64,000 nt of DNA from Chaunax sp. Z400 (taxonomy: Eukaryota > Chordata > Actinopteri > Lophiiformes > Chaunacidae): NCBI GenBank assembly GCA_037577475.1, contig CM075194.1, positions 5,135,992 through 5,199,991 on the forward strand, written 5' to 3'. This document shows, piece after piece, positions 35,819-48,525 of the stretch. Position numbers and translations under genes: made by a program. The notes below the pieces were generated by a model, which worked only from the letters and a program-made list of their open reading frames with translations, did not search any database and was not told the origin of the DNA. Position 1 is the first letter of the stretch. Each line of letters opens with the position of its first letter.

Positions 35819-37009
35819 AAAAAAAGAAACACAGGGTAAGTTGATATTGATATGCAAATGTTACACACCCACTAAGTTAATCCTGCAGTGACAATAAAAA
35901 TGCATTGGGGTACCTCTTTTTAACATGACTTTCAACCCTTTACACAAACTGAATTGAAAGAAAGGCATTCAAGCTTTTACCAGTCTGACACTGGATGGAA
36001 TTAATATTAGCTAATTAGCTATTTAGTCCATTCAAGTGAACCAGCCAGATCATTGACGCCCTTGTTTAACCTGTTTAACGCAGCACACAGAGCTATTTAT
36101 CATCTGGTGTCTGGAGAAGATTGTTACTGAACTACCAGCAATCAACCAGTGAACCTCTGCAGTTACCTGCGTCACGCTTCGGTGGATTCAGCTGCCTGTC
36201 CGGTCTGTTACCCTATAATGAGAGAACCAACGTGTTGAGCAGAGAGTTGTAGTAAGGACAAGATCATTCATTCAGAGCAGGGAAAGCTTTTACACATAAA
36301 CACACCCTAGAGACACTGACCAAGCTGCCATATTTGACAAGTTAGGAGTGTGGATGTGTTGCCAAAAGACAACAGCCACCGGGCTACAGAGCAGCTTCTT
36401 CCCTCAGGTTGTGAGACTCCTGAATTCATCCTCCTCCACCATAAAAAAAAAAAATGCTTTGCTTTCATGACTTATTATTTACAGAAGCTGAGAAGGGCTG
36501 CCCTTGAACTTATTTTGATTATGCTGATTAGTACCTTGAGAGCACAAATTCATTATTTCTTATTATTACTTGATTTTTGTGCGATAATGGGTTAATTAAT
36601 CTAATATTCTCAGGGGGGAAAAACAGGCAAATTTCTTGACACAACAAGATCATTCATCAGATAACTTTTTAACGACAGGATTCATAAGAACGTACACACA
36701 CTGCTTGAGTCTGGGGGTGGGGATGGGCATGGGTGTCACTGTCCTGTAGGCTACAACCAAAAGAATTCATGTTGGCACCAGGACCCACATTGGTGGATGT
36801 GCAGTCGGATGCATTGATCAATAATGGATACTACAGTTGTCAAGATGGCTTCTGTGCATGTTGGCATGGAACTGTTGATCCCTGATTAACACTCTAAGTA
36901 AGGAGCTATGATAGTGTGACTGTGATAATGGGTTAATGTTCTTATTTTCTCTACATAAAATAATGAACTCGTGATCTTAAGATAACTGTATTAATGAAAA
37001 CTAGAACGG

Positions 37010-37434
37010 TACTCAGTAGAGGGTAACTGTAACTATGCCAAGGCTGAACAATCCTACACATGTCTGTTTAGCCCCACCGCTGCACAAAGCTTCATGGGAA
37101 TGGTTCAGTAGTTTCAAAATGTTGAAAACTGGACTGTCCATAGAAATTCTATGGGCTCTTTGCCATCCACCGAGTTTTGTGGAAATTCATCCAGTAGTTT
37201 GGTGTAATTTTGCAAACAAACAAAAACAAAACAAAAACAAGAGTGCTCGGAGAGTGCAAACCTCCGCAAAGACCCAACAATCAACCGGATCATCACCAAA
37301 ATTGAACCACCTCTAGGATATGCTGGGGTCCATCTTCGGTGAAAATTTCATGCAAATCCGTCCATTAGTTTTTGTGTAACCCTGCTAACAACAGACAAAC
37401 CGAACCAATCACAAAACCTCCTTGGCAGAGGTAT
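37010..37434. mobile_element. Modular repeat family, compact copy with inverted ends
   Basis: Bases 37228-37434 form a compact unit from GTGCAAACCTCCGCAAAGAC to CCTCCTTGGCAGAGGT, with the internal signature AATTTCATGCAAATCCGTCC. The preceding 37010-37220 carries further modules (AAGCTTCATGGGAATGG, GAGTTTTGTGGAAATTC). Confidence 0.55.
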
Positions 37435-37645
37435 AAAAAAGAAAACATAAATACCTTGGACAAGATAATTATTGCATGGACAGCCTTTCACAGTGTCCAT
37501 AATTATTTAATCATTTACATGATTAGGTATTTTTTTATGGGCAGTATAAAATCACATAACTATCATTTCATTGTATAATAATGTGATGTGTAATGATAAA
37601 TAAATTGAATCTTGAATATCAATAGAATATCAACAGGTGGGGTTT

Positions 37646-38604
37646 GTGTAGTGTAGTGTAGTGCGAGTAGTGTAGTGTAATGTAGTGTAGTGTAATGTAA
37701 TGTAGTGTAATGTAATGTAGTGTAGCGTAATGTAATGTAATGTAGTGTAGTGTAATGTAATGTAGTGTAGTGTAGTGCGAGTAGTGTAGTGTAATGTAGT
37801 GTAGTGTAATGTAATGTAGTGTAATGTAGTGTAGTGTAATGTAATGTAGTGTAATGTAATGTAGTGTAGTGTAATGTAGTGTAGTGTAATGTAATGTAGT
37901 GTAATGTAATGTAATGTAGTGTAATGTAATGTAATGTAGTGTAGTGTAATGTAATGTAATGTAGTGTAGTGTAGTGTAGTGTAGTGTAGTGTAGTGTAGT
38001 GTAGTGTAATGTAGTGTAGTGTAGTGTAGTGTAGTGTAGTGTAATGTAGTGTAGTGTAGTGTAGTGTAGTGTAATGTAATGTAGTGTAGTGTAGTGTAGT
38101 GTAATGTAATGTAGTGTAGTGTAATGTAATGTAGTGTAGTGTAGTGTAGTGTAATGTAGTGTAGTGTAATGTAGTGTAGTGTAGTGTAATGTAGTGTAGT
38201 GTAATGTAGTGTAGTGTAGTGTAATGTAATGTAGTGTAGTGTAATGTAATGTAGTGTAGTGTAGTGTAGTGTAATGTAGTGTAGTGTAGTGTAATGTAGT
38301 GTAGTGTAATGTAATGTAGTGTAGTGTAGTGTAATGTAGTGTAGTGTAATGTAGTGTAGTGTAGTGTAATGTAATGTAGTGTAGTGTAGTGTAATGTAAT
38401 GTAGTGTAGTGTAGTGTAATGTAATGTAGTGTAATGTAATGTAGTGTAATGTAGTGTAGTGTAGTGTAGTGTAATGTAATGTAGTGTAATGTAGTGTAGT
38501 GTAATGTAGTGTAGTGTAATGTAATGTAGTGTAGTGTAGTGTAATGTAATGTAATGTAGTGTAGTGTAGTGTAATGTAATGTAGTGTAGTGTAGTGTAAT
38601 GTAG
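37646..38604. repeat. Pentanucleotide minisatellite (RTGTA)n, about 960 bp
   Basis: Almost every unit is GTGTA or ATGTA in irregular order, about 190 units. A GTGCGAGTA irregularity near 37661 and again near 37775 marks an internal duplication of about 114 bp. The minus strand lacks stop codons and so shows a meaningless 349-codon frame of TLHY repeats. I do not annotate it as a gene. Confidence 0.97.
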
Positions 38605-40914
38605 AGTTGATGCAGGAGGTGAAGTGTAGCCTTTATATTGTAGTGAGGAGTGGAGGTCAGGGTGGTGAATGTAGAACATCTTTCACCTTTTTAGCAACTG
38701 AAACAATCATCTTTGCCTGTTTTAGCTGAACAAACCTAAGCATACCTGGACCATAGTATAGTATTAATGTATATTACCACTTCCACTAATCACAGCCTCA
38801 CCTTGCAAATACTGTTTACTGTACAAAGTGATTATTAAGAAAGGTTTCTGGCATTAAATATAATCCAGAGTTTTGCAGAATTGCACAAGATTGTGCATCA
38901 AATGCACTGATAATAACAATTCTATTGAAAATCTCCTCTAAAATTTCACTGCCATGAGCGGCTTGAACAAGTTCAACGACTGATAAATCAGGATGATTTT
39001 GGCGATTAGTTTGCAGCATTTGAACCTTTTCTCCTAGAAACTGCATTTATATGCAATTAATCTGAAACAGCTAATGTGTTATATTGTGTTCAGAGATGAC
39101 GTTGCTACTCTTACTACTAAATTTATGTCCTGCACTGAAGTCATCAACCATCTTTTAGCAGACATATTGTACCTCAGGGAAGGCTTAAGTATCCCAGTAT
39201 AAAAATCAAGATTCAATAGGGTCGTTCTTTTTTCCAGCAAAGACAGAAAACAAATCAGAGCAGTGCTAAGTGCTGTCATTGACCCGGAAAGGTCACGTCT
39301 TATTAAAAAGCCCTTACAATCAGTTATTCAAATTAGAATATCACCTTTAATGGACTGGGTCTGTGAAAAATGAATGATTTGAAATATTGGAACAAATGAG
39401 ATCCTGCTTATTGAATATAATCCACAGCAGAAACATATCGAAGACACAGAAGCTGCAGTCGAGCTCAGGAAAACGTGAACGGATGGAGTTTTGTATGTTT
39501 GCCTGTGATGATTCAATCATTCATTTTTTTTTTTTTTTTTGGTCCTTTAGAAACACAGAATAGATGCTCTGACTCATGGATTCTGTCTCTGCCCACTTCA
39601 ATTATCTTCTGAAAATCCTATCTGCCATATTAGTCGCTGACACACACTGCAGCATGATGCTACATGATATGAGGCAGGACTATTTCCTTTCCAAAAAAAA
39701 AAAAAAAAAAAAATCTTGAGTGAAAGGAGGAACTGTGTGTTCCCTCTCGTGTCCTCTCCTCTCCTTTAGCCTTTGCTCCAGTAGCACAGAGACCAGCGAG
39801 AAAGAAAAAGATAAATGTGCCCTCCCCTTCAGAGTAGGAAATGTTTGTGTGTGTGTGGGAGAGGGCTGTAAATTTCAGTATGTGTTCGAGCGATTGTGTC
39901 ACGTGTTCTGCACCAGCGTGGAGTGGCTCTGATTCTTTCAAGTCCTAATTCTTTGCAAAAGCGAGCTGATTCATCCTTTGCCCATTTTTTTCTTAATCAT
40001 GTCTGAATTAGTTTCTTTGGCCCGCTGTGCTCCGGCCGGTCTGGCTGTAATTACAGGCAGAGAGAGAAAGCTGGATTCCCAGCTCTTTCTTCCGCCTGCT
40101 GCCCATTACTCCGGTAATAGGATGAATATTGTACCCCGAGGTGAAGCACAGGTTAAGTCAGGAGGAGGCCGATGGATTTTCAACATCGGTGCAGATGAGA
40201 GTTTTTGGAAGACACGAGGTGAACAAGTGCAGAAATCAAGAAAACCAAACATCTTAACTCAAGTCAGGACTGACTCACAGATCTCTCCTGGACTCTAATT
40301 AAACTCTTTCTTTTTAGATTTATATTCAATCCGAGCAGGTAAAGACATTTTTAAATTTAGATTATAAGGAGTCAAAGTAGCGTCTCGCGTGTTTCTCTGG
40401 ACGATTTCGGTCCCATCATTTTGAGAACGATGCCTCGACCATCTTAGTCGAGGCTCTTCTCTTCTGTCCACACAACGGTGAAATCGTTGAGGACACCACA
40501 GTCACCTCCCGTCCTCCTCCACCTACTCAAAACCCAGCTTTTCAAGAATACTTCTAGCCACATGCTAGCACTTAGAGTTACCTCACCCTCTGTGTAATTG
40601 AACTGCAGCTACAGTACATTTGTGCCTTCTGTACAGACTGATTTTACTAATGAATAGCACCACTAATTTGTCCACTATCTCCGTGACAAAGCATTCGCAC
40701 TGCAGCTGGTTCCCAAAGAGAGCTTCCTGTCTCGTTCGATGATGGAAAAGTTTGTGTGCCGGCAGGACATGTTTGGTTTGGATTAACAGTAAATGAACAC
40801 ATCTAAAGCTCCCGAAAACCAGTTTGATTCAGCAGTTGAACATAGAGCGGCAGGACTTTCTCTCTAGTCACCAGTTGAAACATCAGTTCGGTGAGAGACG
40901 CAGCCTCGGTCTGA
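38605..40914. other. Intergenic; possible conserved non-coding stretch at 39900-40150
   Basis: A T-run of about 17 lies at 39523-39540 and an A-run of about 20 at 39694-39713. Bases 39900-40150 are mixed-composition, unique-looking and contain several TAAT words. No coding frame is supportable. Confidence 0.35.
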
Positions 40915-41010
40915 GGGCGGGGACATCTTAAGGCCCATGTATGCTCCACGTTAAAGTAGCTACAATCCAAGCAAGGCACGACAAATATGTACGGAAACAA
41001 CGAAGAAGAA
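40915..41010. repeat. Dispersed repeat family TTAAGGCCCAT, copy 1
   Basis: TTAAGGCCCATGTATGCTCC is followed by CAAGCAAGGCACGACAAATA and ACGGAAACAACGAAGAAGAA. The same core recurs at 57890-57930. Confidence 0.6.
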
Positions 41011-44000
41011 AAATGAATTTGTTGTTTCAACAGCCCAGTCGCCAGAATAAAATGTTGGCCCGGTTTATGTGTCATATCACGTTCACGTTGTTATCAATAC
41101 CACTTCAACCAACAAACCAGGCCATATTAGCATTTACATAGCCGTGTCTGTGATGACAAAACCAGGTAGGCAACAAGCTATCGTGTCCTAACCGTAACCA
41201 TGTGTTTATGTACCTAAACCTTTTTTTTTACGTGCCTAAACCTTTCCAGAACTTAACGACATAAAATTTAAAACCGAAGAGTTTGAAAATATCCTCGGTT
41301 TGCAGAAACGTACAGTGTCAACATTTATTCCAGCAATTAGACTGATTAATGATAAGACAGGTTTGCCTCAAAATGTATGATGTAGCTGTGAGTCTGCTGG
41401 CTGTATAAATAAATGACTGTTGGATGTTACATCTTTAAAGAGGAGTGATGTCAGATGTGTGATTCTAAGCCAACTGTGTTGTGATTCTGGCCCAGAGTGT
41501 CTGAAAATGTTTGTGAGATCGCTCACCAAAAAAAAACTAGGTTACAAGCTTTTGGCATATTTGGAACTTGTTGATGACATAAGTAACAATATTAACATTA
41601 AATCCCACATATGAAAAAATAAAAAATTACAACCTTTAGTTCCTAAAACATCTAAATTGATCCTAAAACGACTTATTCTGCAGCTGTGTGGTTTCATATC
41701 CTTAATCGCCCACGCGATAAGTAAAGAAACACTGTAAAACAATCCCGAATTACATCACCTCCTTCCCTCACAACTGTTTCCTAACAAAGTGTCTTTGAGA
41801 TTTTGCCAGCTTTTAATTTTGATTTGGATCCACCGAGGAGAGGAGTGTGGGAGTGAGGAGGAGCTGCAGGAGAGGTTACCTTGAACTCTTGTACCTTCAG
41901 TCCTGTGGAAATCCTTCCCTTGTCTGGGAAATTTAGGGCTTTTTCTAAATTCTCTGGCAGGACACAGACTGCTTTTAGTCCTTGACCAAAAGACACAAAA
42001 CCCCTGACGGCAGTTTTTCATAAGAAACTCCCCATTCAACAAGGATATGGACTCCAGGGCAGAAATGGCATTTTACGCTTTTGGCGTTTAGCTGATGCTC
42101 TATTTCAGGAACACGAGAACATCTTCCTGCACCCCCCCACAGTCTTTACGCTAATCAAAGTCAATCAGCTACTGGATGTAGTTTCACATTTACCATACAG
42201 ACATGTGGTTGTGGTATGGATCCCTTAGCCCTTAGCAAGGAAGTACAGAAGCCCTGAGAGGAAGGTGAGAGAAGAAGAAAAAGCTGTGTTAACACAGATG
42301 GGTTAGGCTCATGCTAATAGCAAATAGTGATTCACACACAGCATACACACATCTTCAGTCAAGCAGACATAAGAGATGAACAGAAACTGGTCAACCCAGT
42401 CTACCCTCCATTTATGTTTACTGGCAGCTGTGTGTTATCCGCTTGTTGCTATGGGAATTTTAGAACTCGCCCCTCGCTCACCCACGCGGGTCCTCTAAGC
42501 CAACAAGCTTTTAAAGGACACACAGACAACTGGAATACGATATTGACAGATTTCACTTTTGTTTTTTAAATAAATAAAGGCAATTCTAAGAGATGCACAT
42601 ACAGACATCACAGCCTTTTCACTTAAAAACGCTCTAGTCTGCAGGTTTACCAGTATCAAACATGCTAATGCAATTGTGGATTTATGTTTTAATAGGACTC
42701 ATGAATCATTAGGAATAAAAACTTTTTTTTTTTAAAGATTAAAATATTTTATTGTATGTTATTTTTCACATCTCATCTTAATGGACATAGAATCTGACTA
42801 AGAGAAGCCACTTAATAGTAAAATCGACAATAAATGATCTTGAGAGAATTATTTTTCATGAATGATTAACTCATATCCACAAATAAAGTGACATCATTAA
42901 AACACATTACATATTTATTTTGTATTAATGTAACTGATTTAAAATGCTCTATTTTGAAACGCATGAGTGACGTAAAATTTCATATTTAGTTTAAATACAG
43001 ATTCAACACATTTATACACAAAAGTGGAGTCAGGTGACATCAATCATAGATCTAGACACCCTAGAAAAGTTATGTCCATTGGTATAGTTGGAGGATCTGA
43101 ACAAAAAAAACATTTACCACTTTGACAACAGATAAACATGCAAATAAATAAAACACAAACTATGCTGAACTATTTGTCAGCCGGGAACAGTAACTTCCTG
43201 ATGTTTCTGCTACTTGAGCCATAGCATAGCTGTTTTCTGCATGTCTCCAGTGATGCTAAGCTAAAGGGCTGCTGGATTCAGCTGCATATTTACCAATATG
43301 ACAGTCGTGTCAGACTTCTCATTTAACTTTAAGTTAATAGGCATATATCCCAAAGAACAAAAGTGATAGAGCCTAGATGGATACCTCAGCCACATTCAGA
43401 TTTCATGATTTACTCTAGGTATGGGCTATACACCCTTTTAACCTTTTTAAATTTTACAATATAAACTTTAAAATGCCATGAAAAAACATGAGATGACCTC
43501 AGTGTCCTCACCGGCATAGTTATCCAGGAAAAAACAATGTTTCAAAAATTGGCAGAAAAATCTGGGTGGATGAAAAAGACGTGGCAACGTGATTTTACAG
43601 GTTCCTGCCTGATCTGTACAAAAACACATCCAACTCTCCAATAACGCTGTAATAAATATGGATGAAACGTGTTTATTTTGAACCAAACATAATAACAGTG
43701 GTTGAGGTGAGTCACAGAAATGAAGATCATTCAGGTCTACCTGCATCATCTAAACCAAAGAGCCACCTTTTGGTTGGAATACCTGACAACATAATTACCA
43801 CATTCCACCACAGCCACCAGTTGTTGACCTTAGACAACATTTTACATAACAAAATATCTCATATGGGCTAAACAGGTGTGTCTGCTGGCAATACCTGCTT
43901 CCCACAGAAGAGACTGAACTCCTACATTTAGAGCTGGGGGTGTTTTTGCATCATTGCTACTCATCCAGCTCTCCGCTGCTGCCATGGACACGTGAAAGTT

Positions 44001-44334
44001 GTTTACCCAACGCGGGCCATCGCTGTATGATGGGAAGTGAACCCATTCCACTGTTTTTCCACTGCATGAAAATAGTTTTCTGCCTTCACGTGGTATGTTT
44101 TTATGTTTCAGATCTCATCTCTGAACATAACGTGATCTGCCTGAATTATTTCTCTCCCTTCTTTTTTTCTTCTACTTCGCCATTATTGATGATGAAAGAA
44201 AAAGTCATATAAACAGACATTTCAGGCATTTAGCTTCCACTGTATCGACATTATTTGGACTCATGAAAGAGACTAAATTTGACTTGCAGATGAGTATAAA
44301 TGGGATGCTGCTTGCTGCTATATTGAACACTTAA
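41011..44334. other. Intergenic, nothing firm
   Basis: AT-rich sequence with no coding frame I can support. CTGTTTTTCCACTGCATG near 44050 resembles a common fish repeat. Confidence 0.4.
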
Positions 44335-44420
44335 GGCCCATTTATGCTCCTTCTACATACACATGTAAGTGGATACGTCTGTCCATAATTGGTCTGTTCG
44401 TCGACCCGAACATACTTTCG
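44335..44420. repeat. Dispersed repeat family TTAAGGCCCAT, copy 2
   Basis: TTAAGGCCCATTTATGCTCC with GGATACGTCTGTCC downstream matches the start of copies 1, 3 and 4. Confidence 0.5.
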
Positions 44421-44534
44421 TACGTCTTTATCTCATAATAGTATATGAGTATAATATATGAATAATTAACTAATTTTATTTATCATATAACAGTACATAT
44501 ACACACATATATAGAGACTATTATGGGGCGGCTG

Positions 44535-44765
44535 ACTATTATGGGCCCCCGGTAGAGCGGTCGTTCACGGAACAAAAGGTCGGTGGTTCGATCCTCAGCC
44601 CCTGCAAGTCCACAAGTTGAAGTATCCTTGAGCAAGATACTGAACCCCAATTTGCTCCCCGGGCGCCGCATGTAGTGGCAGCCCACTGCTCCTCAGGGAT
44701 GGGTCAAATGCAGAGAAAGAATTTCCCCATGTGGGACTAATAAAGGTATCATCATTATTATTATT
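44535..44765 (+). mobile_element. tRNA-derived SINE
   Basis: The head has an A-box-like GGTAGAGCGGTC and a B-box GGTTCGATCC (44585-44594). The body follows with GTATCCTTGAGCAAGATACT, and the tail has TTTCCCCATGTGGGACTAAT and AAAGGTATC then (ATT)n. This is the layout of widespread percomorph tRNA SINEs. It looks nearly full length. Confidence 0.8.
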
Positions 44766-46545
44766 GAATTATATTAGTCTATAAATGCATATACCATAAG
44801 CTACAATACATTCTACATATTTCCACCTGGACAACGTTTTACTTCTACAGAGGTTCTTCATGACTGACAAGATTGGTCAGTTGTAAAATAAAAATTCTAA
44901 TATATTCATTCATTCAGATATACTTATATAAACCATCATTAATACACCAGCACATGTCAGATTTCCTGGATGGTGTAATGATAATGATACTTTAAAGGAA
45001 AGGTCTTGGATGTTAAAGGGGAAATTTGATAAGTCGACAGAACTGCAGATGAGAACTCATTCAAATGAGATTATAAGATTCGACGTACTGCACTGTGTCA
45101 AAAGACGAGTGAATTTCTAAAAGCATGTGAAATATAGAAAAACACCAGATGTCCAACGAGTAGCAAAACTGATGGTTGCAACAGCTGCAATTTATCACTT
45201 TAAGGGGTGTGCAGATACTGAACACACAAAGGATCTGATTTTCAGCTTATGCATAAATTTTAGAGGCGTTTACAGCTGTAAACAGATGGGGAACATCGAA
45301 ACCTCATGTTAAAACTTCTGCTCCAGAACATACAGAGCATGAGGACAACACACATCATCTCGCTTGCGCTGCAATTTAACAAATTGCGCTGTGGGAGCCA
45401 CAAATTAGCATTTGCAACCCAACACATGGTAACAGAGAGGATAATAATATTGAAAATAACAGACAAGAAGTTAGAAGGGGGTTTGCTGCATTCCACTGAA
45501 GAAAATGTATAAAAACACGGTAAGAGAGAATGTGAGATCCCATCAGAGAGAGAAGAGAACAATGTCCAAGTGTTAATTAAATTGTTCTGTCTATAATATG
45601 CTGTTGGAGAAGCAGATGATAGTATCACCAAACTGAAAACCTCACAATACTGTATTGTATTAAAGCTGCATTAAGCATTTTTTAGTTTTAGTTATGTCCA
45701 AAGGATTATGAAAGGATTATCAGAATAAAAGCATTAATTTATTAGATTTCATTTAAAGAAAGGCTTTTTCAGACTAGATAAGGAGCAGGAACAGGCTCTA
45801 CCACAGAAGAACAGTCTGAATTCAAACTTCTAAACTCTGAGAGCACATGTTCTCTTCGCCCTGCTGAGTCATCAAAAGGCTCCGTGTGTTCGCTGCATGT
45901 GATTGATCAGCTTTTTTTTTTCTTTCTTGGTTATTGTCCCTTGCTATGAAACCTTTGAGTGGCAATTTATAGCCGAGTGTCCTCAGCATCAGAGACATGG
46001 AGTAACACAGAACATTATTGTTTGAGAGTCCCGCATATGAACTATTATCATGAAAACCTTGGGCCGAGATTCAAGCCTTGCCCACTTCTAGAGAAAAGGT
46101 TCATATCTACATGGCACTGAATTGTGTGACAGAGCAAAGATTATGGAGACAGGAGGGAGCCAAAGAAACACAGATGTTTGGAATACAGAGCTTCCAGATA
46201 GGATTGCAGCCTTTGATGCATTTTAGATTTGCTCCTTCAGAATCTGGCACAAATCATTTATACTTTGAGGCCTGTGAAGAAAAAACGAAATAACTTTTGT
46301 CTTAAAGTAAAAACCAAATCACCCTGTTTGGTGTTAAAACCTGAAGGATGTTTCCAACAGACAATTTGGATGATTATTTTACTATTTTGCTTCATTTTTT
46401 TATTTTTATTTTTTTACAATTACATTTGGAAAACAATTGTTTTAAGAAGTCGTCTGGTGGATCATAGTTATTACCCTGTCTGATGTGTTTTGGGATATTT
46501 CTGTTGGGTACAGTGTTATTATTTCATATAAACATATGACTAATA

Positions 46546-46549
46546 TAGA

Positions 46550-46599
<50 letters not shown>

Positions 46600-46600
46600 T
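46546..46600. repeat. (AT)n microsatellite
   Basis: About 48 bp of uninterrupted TA alternation followed by further TATA-rich sequence to 46660. Confidence 0.93.
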
Positions 46601-46745
46601 ATTATATATATAATATAAATATAATGAAATAATATATATAATATAGTCAATAATAATATATATAAATACGGTAAATGGACTGTACTTATATAGATATATT
46701 TATTGATATAATAAAATATTATTGTGAATTGAACCCCAAAGAGGA

Positions 46746-46747
<2 letters not shown>

Positions 46748-46797
<50 letters not shown>

Positions 46798-46812
46798 GTA
46801 TTATTATTATTG
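46748..46812. repeat. (AAT)n microsatellite
   Basis: About 16 AAT units then ATTATT and GTT units. The AAT-to-ATT switch forms a small inverted repeat. Confidence 0.93.
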
Positions 46813-47269
46813 TTGTTGTTGCTGTTATGGTAATATTATTTGCATTGACTCCAAAGGATGAAACAATAAGTAATAAACATTAATAACGAGAGGTAATACA
46901 CAATAAACAGCAACAATATTATGTTGCATGTTGAAAGTAACATTAAAAGTAGTGTCATTAGTAATGTATTGCTCTACACAGACATTAGTATATATAGTTG
47001 TTACTTTCATATAGTAGTAACTACTAGTATGTAACTAGTAATATGGAATACATTACACATTCAATTTTGAAAGTAACTTTTCCAAAGCTGCTAGTAAGTA
47101 GTATGAAATCGGGACTCGTTGTTAGATTTAATCAGTTGCCATGACAGCTCAGAGTAGATGTGCAGGTGGGAAAGTCTGCCAAATTATCAGCATCTTCTCA
47201 GGAACAAGTTTTGAAGAATGTAACAGGTGCGTGTAAAGGATTCAGATTTACAGCAGATACAATGAGACA

Positions 47270-47710
47270 GGTTTGCAGCCCGGTGTGAAGCAGCCAGAAG
47301 CGGTTCGATGCAGAATTGGCAGTAAGTCCAGCGTGGCATCCGACCATCGTGGTGAGGAGGGACATGAGCCACATGGCAAAAGCACTTGATGTACCAGTTG
47401 ATCTACGTTCCAACCCTCACCTGTGGTCATGAACTCTGGGTAGTGACTGAAAGAATCTGATCGCAGATACAAGCAAATCAGCTTCCACTCGAGGGTGGCT
47501 GAGCTAAGCCTTAGAGATGTGGGTTGTTAGGAGTTCAGACATCGAAAGTAGAGTTGCTGCTCCTTTGCATCGAGAGGAGCCAGCAGAGGTGGACTGGGCA
47601 TCTGGTAAGGATGCCTCCTAGTGAACCTCCTCCCTCTGGATCCAACTGGCAGGAGACCTCGGGGTAGACCCAGAACTCGCAGGAGGGATTGCATATCTCG
47701 TCTAAATGGA
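47270..47710 (+). pseudogene. 5'-truncated LINE, C-terminal reverse-transcriptase region
   Basis: It contains nucleotide blocks known from abundant fish LINE 3' regions, such as CATCGTGGTGAGGAGGGACA, GATCTACGTTCCAACCCTCA and GGATGCCTCCTAGTGAACC. One frame reads PTGRRPRGRPRTRRRD at about 47645-47692, the basic C-terminal motif. Frameshifts and stops separate the segments, so it is inactive. The clade (RTE- or Rex-like) is uncertain. Confidence 0.75.
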
Positions 47711-47800
47711 CTGTACTTAAATAGCGGTTTTCTAGTCTCATTGACTCAAAGCACTGGACAACATAAGCCAGCATCCATTCACACAAACATTAGGCCATTA
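47705..47800. mobile_element. Fish repeat AAATGGACTGTACTT
   Basis: AAATGGACTGTACTTAAATA, GCGGTTTTCTAGTC and CAGCATCCATTCACAC follow the pattern of a common teleost repeat. It directly abuts the LINE. A shorter match starts near 46672. Confidence 0.5.
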
Positions 47801-48464
47801 TGTACATCGAGACTTTGTATCTAGTTTGTATCGGATACGTCTGTATCCTTAAGAACTGATCAATCTCTGACAGAGAACTTACAGATCTCTCTTTGTTCAC
47901 TCCATCACATGCAAATCTCTTACACCTCTACTGACATTTCATCTTATTTCTGCCTCAACCATCCACCAGCGATAACACTGACACTTGAACTTTTACTCTT
48001 CAAGTTACAGTTCAAATACTTGATAGACTTGATCAACTCCTGTTTCTGCTGAAACAGCATCTGAGACTTAAACCATTAACACGGCACTGCCAGATATCTC
48101 TGGCACTGAAGCCTGAGCTAAAACATAACTACTTCCAACTCTCTTTAGATGATGGTTTAACTGTTTTCATTGTTTAAACATTGACTCACATTTCAGCTGC
48201 TTTCATCTCTTACTCCTCGGCTGAATTTGATCTGTTTTCACCTCTTCATGCAGGCTATTTACAGGACACACTAATAATTCAACTCTCTACGGGGCCAAAC
48301 GTTGAATGGAAGTTTTGAAAAACGTCCCGTATTTCAACTGATTTCAGCTGCTTTTTGTCCTTGAAATTCAACAAACTTCTTTAGTGCTTCAACATCAACT
48401 GAATTTAAACTTAAATTTTAATTTTGTTCACTGACTACAAACTATGTCAACTGATTAGCTCTAA

Positions 48465-48525
48465 AGGCCCATTTATGCTCTAAGTTAAAGACGGATACGG
48501 AGACGGACAGAGCCTTCTGCACTTT
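48465..48525. repeat. Dispersed repeat family TTAAGGCCCAT, copy 3
   Basis: AAGGCCCATTTATGCTCTAA and GTTAAAGACGGATACGGAGA are shared with the copy at 57724. Confidence 0.55.

Noticed and set aside
37630..38679. 349-codon minus-strand open frame of repeated TLHY residues
   Set aside because: It exists only because the 5-bp repeat has no stop codon on that strand. It varies with repeat number and has no start context or domain.
44535..44765. Functional tRNA gene
   Set aside because: A- and B-box-like sequences are present, but the cloverleaf is not intact and the sequence continues into a SINE body and (ATT)n tail.
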